DNA of 64,000 bases from Alphaproteobacteria bacterium (lineage in GTDB: Bacteria > Pseudomonadota > Alphaproteobacteria > UBA9219), in contig JAGWIK010000011.1 of assembly GCA_028866275.1 (NCBI GenBank), positions 1-64,000 on the forward strand, in the 5' to 3' direction. Shown here piece by piece: positions 41,538 to 49,378 of this stretch (positions are counted from its first letter, which is position 1; each line of letters begins with the position of its first letter). The position numbers and the translations under genes are program-made. The notes under the pieces are model-generated. The model made no database searches. It had not been told where the DNA came from and saw only the letters and a list, made by a program, of their open reading frames with translations.

Positions 41538-42595
41538 CCCTCGCCGCCGCCATCGAACGCAGCAAACGCAACAGGGAAGATTGGAAATATACCGACCTGC
41601 CCGCGCTGCTGGCGCGGCGCGCGCAGAATGCCCCGATGCCGATAACGGCCCTGCCGGCGACGGCCAATGACGATGCGCGGCTGGTTTTCGTCAATGGCAT
41701 TTTCCATCCCGCGCAGTCGCGGTTCGGCTCCATTCCGTCCTGCATCCTGATGGGCGACGAACGCAGCGGTTACAAATTGACGCTCGGCGAACATACCTGC
41801 CTCGTCGCACAACCGGTCGAACTTGTTTTCACAACCGACGAAAGCGCGACGGACGAAATCGACATCAACTTGTCGATCGATATCGGCGCCAATGGACGCC
41901 TCACGCTTCTGGAACGCCATTTGCCGTCGCGCGCCTTTTCAACAATCGACATCAACGTCACGCTGCATGAAAGCGCGAAATTCGTGCATGGCAAAATGAC
42001 GTCGGGCGGCGCGCATATCGCCCGCACCAACGTCAACGTGGCCCGCGGCGGCTATTACAGCCATTTCGGCCTGACGCGCGGCGGCTTGCCGATGCGCCAC
42101 GATATCGACGTGCATTTGATGGACGAACAGGCCCAGGCCGCCCTGCACGGCGTCATGCTGTTGCGCGGCGGCGACCACGCCGACATCACCACGCGCATCG
42201 CCCACAACGCCCCGCACGGCGTCAGCCGCCAGATGTTCAAAACCGTGCTGGGCGACAAATCGCGCGGCGTGTTTCAGGGCAAAATTTATGTCGCCCCCCA
42301 CGCGCAAAAAACCGACGGGCATCAGATCAGCCGGGCTTTGTTGCTGTCCGACAGCGCCGAAATGGACGCCAAGCCCGAACTGGAAATCTACGCCGACGAC
42401 GTCAAATGCAGCCACGGCAGCACGATCGGCGATCTGGACGCCGACGCGCTGTTTTACCTGCGCGCGCGCGGCCTTTCCGAAACGCAGGCGCGCGCCCTGC
42501 TCATCGACGCCTTCACCGGCGAGGTCATCGACGATATTCCCGTGCCCGCATGGCGCGACCTGTTCCGCGCCGACATGGAAGGATGGCAATCATGA
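41534..42595 (+). CDS. sufD: Fe-S cluster assembly protein SufD
   Basis: NREDWKYTDLPALLARR, GRLTLLERHLPS, KTVLGDKSRGVFQGKIYVAPHAQKTDGHQISRALLLSDSAEMDAKPELEIYADDVKCSHGSTIGDLD. Confidence 0.94.
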   Translation: MTLAAAIERSKRNREDWKYTDLPALLARRAQNAPMPITALPATANDDARLVFVNGIFHPAQSRFGSIPSCILMGDERSGYKLTLGEHTCLVAQPVELVFTTDESATDEIDINLSIDIGANGRLTLLERHLPSRAFSTIDINVTLHESAKFVHGKMTSGGAHIARTNVNVARGGYYSHFGLTRGGLPMRHDIDVHLMDEQAQAALHGVMLLRGGDHADITTRIAHNAPHGVSRQMFKTVLGDKSRGVFQGKIYVAPHAQKTDGHQISRALLLSDSAEMDAKPELEIYADDVKCSHGSTIGDLDADALFYLRARGLSETQARALLIDAFTGEVIDDIPVPAWRDLFRADMEGWQS

Positions 42596-43878
42596 CCAAC
42601 GCAGCCGAAGCCTGCGCCACGGCGAACGGCGAAGAATTATTTGCCTGCGCCGCGCCGCAACATTTTGCGGTCGACCAATACCGCGCCGATTTTCCCGCGC
42701 TGGCGCAACAGATCCATGGCCGCCCGCTTGTCTATCTCGACACCGGCGCGTCGGCGTTGAAACCGCGCATGGTGATCGAATCCATGTCGCGTTTCATGGA
42801 AACCGACTATGCCAACATCCATCGCGGCGTGCATACGCTCAGCCAGCGCGCGACCGATAAATACGAAGCGGTACGCGCGACGGTGCGCCGGTTTATCAAC
42901 GCCGAATATGACGATGAAATTATCTTCACCCGCGGCGCGACCGAATCCATCAACCTTGTCGCCCAGACATGGGGCCGCACATGCCTCAAAACCGGCGATG
43001 AAATCGTCATCACCGCGCTGGAACACCACGCCAACATCGTGCCGTGGCAAATGCTGCGCGACCAGACCGGCATTAGCCTGCGCATCGTCCCCGTGACGCC
43101 CGAAGGCGACGTCCGCCTTGAAGACGTCAAAGCCGCATTGTCGCCGCGCACCAAACTGGTCGCCGTCGCGCATATATCGAACGTGCTCGGCACCGTTTTG
43201 CCGGTCAGGGAAATCGCCGCGCTGGCCCATGCGGCGGGCGCGAAAATCTTGATCGACGGCTGTCAGGCCGTCAGCCATATGCCGGTCGATGTCCGCGATA
43301 TCGACGCCGATTTTTATGTCTTTTCGGGCCACAAACTCTATGGCCCCAACGCCATCGGCATATTGTACGGCAAGCGCGACATTCTGGCGCAGATGCCGCC
43401 CTATCAGGGCGGCGGCGATATGATCGAAAGCGTCACCTTCGAAAAAACAACCTACAAGGAACCGCCGCACCGTTTCGAAGCAGGAACGCCACCGATCACC
43501 GAAGTCATCGGCCTCGGCGCGGCGATTGAATATATATCGACCATCGGCATGGCGCGCATCGCGCGGCACGAAACCGACATCCTCGCCTATGCCACCGAAA
43601 AATTGTCGCGCATCAACAGCTTGAAAATCATCGGCACATCCCCACATAAGGCTGGGATCGTGTCGTTTACGATGGAACATGCGCATCCGCATGATATCGG
43701 CACGATTCTCGACCGTCAGGGGGTCGCGGTGCGCGCCGGCCATCATTGCGCCCAGCCCTTGATGGAATTTATGGGTATCGGCGCGACGGCGCGCGCGTCG
43801 TTCGGGCTTTACACCTCGCGCGCGGATATCGACGCGCTGGCCGCCGCCGTCGCCAAGGTGCAGGAGATTTTCGCATGA
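42592..43878 (+). CDS. sufS: Cysteine desulfurase SufS
   Basis: VYLDTGASALKPRMVIE, NIHRGVHTLSQRATDKYE, EHHANIVPWQML, DFYVFSGHKLYGPNAIGILYGK, VAVRAGHHCAQPLM. Confidence 0.95.
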   Translation: MTNAAEACATANGEELFACAAPQHFAVDQYRADFPALAQQIHGRPLVYLDTGASALKPRMVIESMSRFMETDYANIHRGVHTLSQRATDKYEAVRATVRRFINAEYDDEIIFTRGATESINLVAQTWGRTCLKTGDEIVITALEHHANIVPWQMLRDQTGISLRIVPVTPEGDVRLEDVKAALSPRTKLVAVAHISNVLGTVLPVREIAALAHAAGAKILIDGCQAVSHMPVDVRDIDADFYVFSGHKLYGPNAIGILYGKRDILAQMPPYQGGGDMIESVTFEKTTYKEPPHRFEAGTPPITEVIGLGAAIEYISTIGMARIARHETDILAYATEKLSRINSLKIIGTSPHKAGIVSFTMEHAHPHDIGTILDRQGVAVRAGHHCAQPLMEFMGIGATARASFGLYTSRADIDALAAAVAKVQEIFA

Positions 43879-44348
43879 ACGCAATGGAAGCCAACGACCT
43901 TCGCGACCTGTATCAGGATCTGATCCTCGACCACGGCAAACGTCCGCGCAATTTCCGCGCCGTGCCCACCGCCAATCACGAAGCGTTGGGACATAACCCG
44001 CTGTGCGGCGACCGGCTGAATTTATACGTCACCGTCGACAATAACGGCGTCATTCAGGACGCCGCCTTTCAGGGCAGCGGCTGCGCCATTTCGGTGGCGT
44101 CGGCATCGATGATGACGGAAATGCTGAAAGGCAAAACCGCGGCGCAGGCCGCGCATCTGTTCGATTATCTGCATAACGCCTGCACGGGAAAACCCGCCGA
44201 CGCCAACGGCATCGACAGCGACGACATCGACCGCATTCAGGCTTTGTCCGGCGTGCGCGATTACCCCATCCGCGTCAAATGCGCGACCCTGGCGTGGCAT
44301 ACGCTGCAGGCGGCGTTAAAAGACGAAAAGAAAGTTTCGACGGAATGA
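43875..44348 (+). CDS. sufU: SufU-type Fe-S scaffold protein
   Basis: LYQDLILDHGKRPRNFRAV...GHNPLCGDRLNLYVTV...FQGSGCAISVASASMMTEMLKGK...RVKCATLAWHTLQAAL. Confidence 0.9.
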   Translation: MNAMEANDLRDLYQDLILDHGKRPRNFRAVPTANHEALGHNPLCGDRLNLYVTVDNNGVIQDAAFQGSGCAISVASASMMTEMLKGKTAAQAAHLFDYLHNACTGKPADANGIDSDDIDRIQALSGVRDYPIRVKCATLAWHTLQAALKDEKKVSTE

Positions 44349-44716
44349 CCGAAACCGACACCAGAACCCCGGAACAAATCGCGGAAAGCATTTCCGCCAT
44401 GGGCGACCGCGTCATCGAAAAACTGAAAACCGTCTATGACCCGGAAATTCCGGTCAATATTTTCGACCTCGGTCTGATTTATAAAGTCGATGTCGAACCG
44501 CGCGCGGATGAATCCGGCGACAAATTCGACATCAAAATCGACATGACCCTGACGACGCCCAACTGCCCCGTCGCGGGCAATATGCCGATGATGGTGCGCA
44601 ACGCCGTCGAACGCGCCGAAGGCGCAGGTGATATCCACGTCGCATTGGTGTGGGAACCGCCATGGGACAAGGAACGCATGACCGACGAAGCGCGCATGGC
44701 GTTGAACATGTTTTGA
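44345..44716 (+). CDS. sufT: SufT / MIP18-family (DUF59) protein
   Basis: VIEKLKTVYDPEIPVNIFDLGLIYKVDVE...DMTLTTPNCPVAGNMPMMV...VALVWEPPWDKERMTDEARMALNMF. Confidence 0.92.
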   Translation: MTETDTRTPEQIAESISAMGDRVIEKLKTVYDPEIPVNIFDLGLIYKVDVEPRADESGDKFDIKIDMTLTTPNCPVAGNMPMMVRNAVERAEGAGDIHVALVWEPPWDKERMTDEARMALNMF

Positions 44717-44729
44717 AAGCGAGGAACGC

Positions 44730-45086
44730 ATGGATATTTTGACCCTGACCGAATCCGCCGCCCAACGCCTGCACGGCATCATCGCCGGGCAAACGCCGCC
44801 GCCCGAAGCCGTGATGGTGTCGGTCACGACCAAAGGCTGTTCGGGCATGAAATATGATCTGCAATTCCTGCCCCGCCTTGCCGACGCGCCGCCTTATGCC
44901 GACCGCGTGACACAGCACGGCGTCACCGTCGTGGTCGACCCCAAGGCTGCGCTTTACATCGTCGGTTCGACGATGGATTACAAACAGGACGCGCTGCATG
45001 CCGGGTTTGACTTTATCAATCCCAACGAAACGGCGCGGTGCGGCTGCGGCGAAAGCTTCTCCGTCGCGCCCGGCGATGCTTCGTAA
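44730..45086 (+). CDS. A-type Fe-S carrier (SufA/IscA family)
   Basis: VTTKGCSGMKYDLQF...STMDYKQDALHAGFDFINPNETARCGCGESF. Confidence 0.92.
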   Translation: MDILTLTESAAQRLHGIIAGQTPPPEAVMVSVTTKGCSGMKYDLQFLPRLADAPPYADRVTQHGVTVVVDPKAALYIVGSTMDYKQDALHAGFDFINPNETARCGCGESFSVAPGDAS

Positions 45087-45130
45087 CAGGCATTCACCAT
45101 TCAGTAATAACTATGCCGGTAAAAAAGAAT

Positions 45131-45225
45131 CGTCATCCCGGCGCAAGCCGGGATCCAGTTTTGGTTTTTTTATTCAGGCTTATAAAAAGACTCAAATCCG
45201 TGTCGCGGCTTGCGCCGGGATGACG
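45131..45225. repeat. REP/MITE-like inverted-repeat element between sufA and pepN
   Basis: 20-bp perfect inverted repeat: cgtcatcccggcgcaagccg (45131-45150) versus cggcttgcgccgggatgacg (45206-45225). Frame translation gives HPGASRDP, a familiar signature of intergenic repeats. Confidence 0.75.
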
Positions 45226-45260
45226 CCTCCAATTCCAGCCCCTCACCCGCCGAGAATTCC

Positions 45261-47852
45261 ATGCCCAAAGAAATCCGCCTCGCCGATTACCAAGCCCCCG
45301 CTTTCCTGGTCAAAACCGTCGATCTCGACGTCGATATCCGCGACGACCACGCGCGCGTAACGTCGCGCCTGAAAATCGCGCGCAACCCGAAATCGAAAAA
45401 CAAATCCGCGCCTTTGTTCCTGAACGGCGAAGCGCAAAGCCTGGTCGGCGTCAAAATCGACGGCAAGCCGATCGGCCCCAAGGCCTACAAACTCACCCCG
45501 CACGGCCTGACCATCCCCGGCCTGCGCGACAAAGCCGTGGTCGAAATCGCCAGCATCCATAACCCCTACGCCAACACCACGTTGTCTGGCCTTTACGCAT
45601 CGGGGTCGATGCTGTCGACGCAATGCGAAGCCGAAGGTTTCCGCCGCATCACCTATTATCCCGACCGTCCCGACGTGATGGCGAAATTCCGCGTCACCAT
45701 TCATGCCGACAAGAAAAAATATCCGGTGCTGCTGGCCAACGGCAATCTGGTCGCGGTCGGCGATGAAGGCAAAGCCCGCCATTTCGCCATCTGGGAAGAT
45801 CCGTTTCCCAAACCCTGCTACCTGTTCGCCATGGTCGCGGGCAAACTGGACAAGGTCACCGACCATTTCAAAACCAGATCGGGCCGAAAGGTTCTGATCG
45901 AAATCTATGTCGAACCGGGCAAGGCCAAGGAAACCGCCTTCGCCCTTACGGCGTTAAAGAAATCCATGAAATGGGACGAACAACGCTTTGGCCTGGAATA
46001 TGATTTGGATCGCTTCATGATGGTGGCGACGCCCTATTTCAATATGGGCGCGATGGAAAATAAAGGCCTGAACATCTTCAACGACGCCTGCGTGCTGGGC
46101 CGCACCGAAACGGCCACCGACGCCACCATTTCGTTCATCGAACGCGTCGTCGCCCACGAATATTTCCACAACTGGACGGGCGACCGCATCACCTGCCGCG
46201 ACTGGTTCCAGCTCAGCCTCAAGGAAGGGCTGACCGTCTTCCGCGAACAGGAATATATGGGCGACGCCCATTCCGTCGCCGTCGAACGGCTGGACAATGT
46301 GCGCGACCTGCGCCGCCGCCAATTTGCCGAAGACGCGGGCGCCATGGCCCACGCCGTGCGCCCCGATCATTATCAGGCCATCGACAATTTCTATACCGCG
46401 ACCGTGTATGACAAAGGCGCCGAAGTCGTGCGCATGATCCAAACGCTGGTCGGCCGCGCCGGCTTTGACAAGGGCATGGCCCTGTATATCAAACGCCATG
46501 ACGGACAAGCCGTCACATGCGACGATTTCGTCAAGGCAATTTCTGATGCGAATAAAACAGACCTGACCCAATTCATGCTGTGGTACCGTCAGGCGGGCAC
46601 CCCCATCCTCGACATCTCCAGCCGTTACGATGCCAAGGCCAAACGCCTGACATTGACAGTCAGGCAATCGTGCAAACCCACCCCGGGCCAGCCGGTCAAA
46701 AAACCGCTGCATATCCCGCTGGCCGTCGGCATGCTGGACAAGCGCGGCAAGGACATCATCGGCACGCAAATCCTGTCGGTGAAAAAAGCGCGCGAAACCT
46801 TCACCTTCGACAATATCGCGGAAAAACCCGTGCTGTCGCTGCTGCGTGATTTTTCGGCCCCCGTCACCGTCAATTACGATTATACCGACGAAGAACTGCT
46901 GTTCCTGCTGGCGCATGACAGCGACCCCTTCTGCCGGTGGGAAGCCGGCTTCACGCTCGCCACCAAATATCTGCTGAACAAACCAACGGCGGCGCAGGAA
47001 TCCGCCTTCATCGCCGCGCTGGGCGCGACGCTGCGCGACAAAAAACTCGACCCCGATTTCAAGGCGATGGTTCTGTCCCTGCCCGGCGAAGGCGAACTGG
47101 GCCTAGCCTTGCGCGCGCGCGGCGCGTTGATCGACCCCGACATGCTGTATGCCGCGCGCAAAAACATGGTGCGTCGCATCGGGGCGGCCCTGCACGACGA
47201 TTTTGCCGCGATGCATGGCGTGCTGGCGAAATCAGTCAAGGACACGGCCGCCGACGGCGCGACCATGGGCCGCCGCGCATTGAAAAACCTGTGCCTGTCC
47301 TATCTGGCGGCAAATGGCGACGCCAAAATCCTGCAACGCGCGTTCAAACAAACCGCGTCGAAGAATATGACCGACCGCATCGCCGCGCTGGCGATTTTGT
47401 CCGAACATGATACAGCGCTGCGCGCCAAGGCTTTCGCCGCATTTGAAAAGAAATGGCGCAAATCGCCGACCATTATGGATAAATGGTTCGCGGTGCAGGC
47501 GGGCGCCAAACGCGCGGATGTGCTGAAAACCGTGCAAGGGCTGATGAAACACCCGTCTTTCACCCTGAAAAACCCCAACCGCATCTCGGCGTTGATCGGC
47601 GGTTTCGGCGGCAACCTGACGGGCTTCCACGCCAAAGACGGCTCCGGCTATCGCTTCATCGCCGACATGATTATGGAAATCGACCCCATCAATCCGCACA
47701 GCGCGGCGGCTCTGGCCAAGAATTTCGCGCGCTGGCGCGACTATGACACGGGCCGCCAGAAATTGATGCAGGCGCAGCTGAAACGGCTGGCGACGCATAA
47801 AGGTTTTTCGCCCAACACGGCAGAGGTTGTCGCCAAAAGCCTGAAGGCCTAA
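45261..47852 (+). CDS. pepN: Aminopeptidase N
   Basis: GAMENKGLNIFNDACVLG, VVAHEYFHNWTGDRITCRDWFQLSLKEGLTVFREQEY. Start moved to MPKEIRLADYQAP. Confidence 0.95.
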   Translation: MPKEIRLADYQAPAFLVKTVDLDVDIRDDHARVTSRLKIARNPKSKNKSAPLFLNGEAQSLVGVKIDGKPIGPKAYKLTPHGLTIPGLRDKAVVEIASIHNPYANTTLSGLYASGSMLSTQCEAEGFRRITYYPDRPDVMAKFRVTIHADKKKYPVLLANGNLVAVGDEGKARHFAIWEDPFPKPCYLFAMVAGKLDKVTDHFKTRSGRKVLIEIYVEPGKAKETAFALTALKKSMKWDEQRFGLEYDLDRFMMVATPYFNMGAMENKGLNIFNDACVLGRTETATDATISFIERVVAHEYFHNWTGDRITCRDWFQLSLKEGLTVFREQEYMGDAHSVAVERLDNVRDLRRRQFAEDAGAMAHAVRPDHYQAIDNFYTATVYDKGAEVVRMIQTLVGRAGFDKGMALYIKRHDGQAVTCDDFVKAISDANKTDLTQFMLWYRQAGTPILDISSRYDAKAKRLTLTVRQSCKPTPGQPVKKPLHIPLAVGMLDKRGKDIIGTQILSVKKARETFTFDNIAEKPVLSLLRDFSAPVTVNYDYTDEELLFLLAHDSDPFCRWEAGFTLATKYLLNKPTAAQESAFIAALGATLRDKKLDPDFKAMVLSLPGEGELGLALRARGALIDPDMLYAARKNMVRRIGAALHDDFAAMHGVLAKSVKDTAADGATMGRRALKNLCLSYLAANGDAKILQRAFKQTASKNMTDRIAALAILSEHDTALRAKAFAAFEKKWRKSPTIMDKWFAVQAGAKRADVLKTVQGLMKHPSFTLKNPNRISALIGGFGGNLTGFHAKDGSGYRFIADMIMEIDPINPHSAAALAKNFARWRDYDTGRQKLMQAQLKRLATHKGFSPNTAEVVAKSLKA

Positions 47853-47885
47853 GCTCACTTATTCGCAATCGATTCTGGTTGGCCC

Positions 47886-48440
47886 GTGAAACGACTTCTG
47901 CCCGCCCTCGCCCTCGCCTGCGCCCTGTCATGCTCCGCGGCATATGCGGCGACGCCCGATTACCTGACCATCGGCGGCGGCGAGTATGACTTTGATAAAG
48001 ACAGCGCCGCGCGCCGCGCCGCCGACTACCGCCTCGAATATGAATGGGGTGCGTCGCTGCTGCCGAGGCTCGACCACAGCTTCAACAGCGTCGAACCTTT
48101 TATGCAACTGCACCCGACCGTCGGCTTCGAAGGCAACGGCAACGGCGCAACCTACAGCAGCGCCGGACTCGACCTCGACATCCCGCTTTTCCGGCATCAG
48201 ATCGTCTTCACATGGGGCGAATCCGCAGGGCTTTACACGCGCGGCAACGATCCGCGCTGGCTTGGCTCCCCGCTTGAATTCCGGTCGCAACTTGAACTGG
48301 GTTGGCAATTCGACAACGGGTACCGCCTGTCCGGCTATATCAGCCATTTGTCGAATGCGGGCATCGCCAAGGCCAATCCCGGCGCCGAAATCCTTGGCGC
48401 TTATGTGCATATCCCCATCGCATGGGGCGACGCGCCGTGA
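47886..48440 (+). CDS. PagL-like lipid A 3-O-deacylase (acyloxyacyl hydrolase)
   Basis: Signal peptide, YRLEYEWGASLL...GFEGNGNGATYSSAGLDLDIPL...SGYISHLSNAGIAKANPGAEILGAYVHIPI (His-Ser-Asn context of PagL). Confidence 0.75.
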   Translation: MKRLLPALALACALSCSAAYAATPDYLTIGGGEYDFDKDSAARRAADYRLEYEWGASLLPRLDHSFNSVEPFMQLHPTVGFEGNGNGATYSSAGLDLDIPLFRHQIVFTWGESAGLYTRGNDPRWLGSPLEFRSQLELGWQFDNGYRLSGYISHLSNAGIAKANPGAEILGAYVHIPIAWGDAP

Positions 48441-49261
48441 CAAACCCGCCTCCCAAACTCGGCATCATCGCGGGCGGCGGCGCGGCCCCGCGCCGTGTTA
48501 TCGAAGCCTGCCGCGCGCAAGGCCGCGCGTTTTTCGTCGTCTGCCTCGAAGGACAGGCGGAAAAAACGCTGGCGCACGACGCGCCTCATATCTGGCTGCC
48601 GCTGGGCGCGTTCGGCCGGCTCAAGGAAACCGTGGCCGCCGAATCCATCGCCGAAATCGTCATGATCGGCCATGTCCGCCGCCCGTCTTTGCTGGAACTC
48701 AAACCCGACTGGCTGGCGGTCAGGCTTCTGGCCAAAATCGGCTTTAACAGCCTTGGCGACGACGCCCTGCTGCGCTCCATCGGCAAAGTCATCGAACAGG
48801 AAACCGGCGCGCGCCTGATCGGCGCGCACGACATCCTGGGCGGCACGGTCATGAAACCCGGACTTTTGGGCCATATCGCCCCCGACGCGCAGGCCGAACA
48901 GGATATCGCGCGCGGCATCTCCGTCGCCCGCGCGCTGGGCATGGCCGATGTCGGGCAATCCGTGGTGGTTCAGCAAGGGCTTGTGCTGGGCGTCGAAGCC
49001 ATCGAAGGTACGGACGCGCTTTTAACCCGCTGCCACGCGCTCAAACGCGACGGCCCCGGCGGCATTCTGGTGAAATGCGCCAAGCCGCAACAGGATGACC
49101 GTTTCGACATGCCCACTATCGGCCCCGACACCGTGCGCGCGGCGGCGGCGGCGGGATTACGCGGTATTGCGGTCGAATCCGGCCGCACCCTGCTGATCGA
49201 CCGCGACACGACCCGCCAATTGGCCGATGAAGCGGGACTTTTCATCATCGGCATTGGTTAA
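48437..49261 (+). CDS. lpxI: UDP-2,3-diacylglucosamine pyrophosphatase LpxI (DUF1009)
   Basis: LGIIAGGGAAPRRVIEAC, MIGHVRRPSLLELKPD, GDDALLRSIGKVIEQETGARLIGAHDIL, VVQQGLVLGVEAIEGTDALLTRC. Confidence 0.92.
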   Translation: MTNPPPKLGIIAGGGAAPRRVIEACRAQGRAFFVVCLEGQAEKTLAHDAPHIWLPLGAFGRLKETVAAESIAEIVMIGHVRRPSLLELKPDWLAVRLLAKIGFNSLGDDALLRSIGKVIEQETGARLIGAHDILGGTVMKPGLLGHIAPDAQAEQDIARGISVARALGMADVGQSVVVQQGLVLGVEAIEGTDALLTRCHALKRDGPGGILVKCAKPQQDDRFDMPTIGPDTVRAAAAAGLRGIAVESGRTLLIDRDTTRQLADEAGLFIIGIG

Positions 49262-49378
49262 CGCCCTGCCGCGAAAGTGAAAAACCGCGTGTATTAACTA
49301 AAAAATAACGCTAAATACCGTTATAGTAGCACTCGACAATACGAATTACGACCGCGCGTCAATCAGGGGCGAACGACG

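Noticed and set aside
45038-45223. 61-aa ORF containing HPGASRDPVLVF
   Set aside because: This is a translation of the REP-like inverted repeat, not a protein gene.
49283-49310. CtrA-like TTAACTAAAAAATAA upstream of the dotL-like gene
   Set aside because: One mismatch to TTAA-N7-TTAA in an AT-rich intergenic stretch; not strong enough to call.
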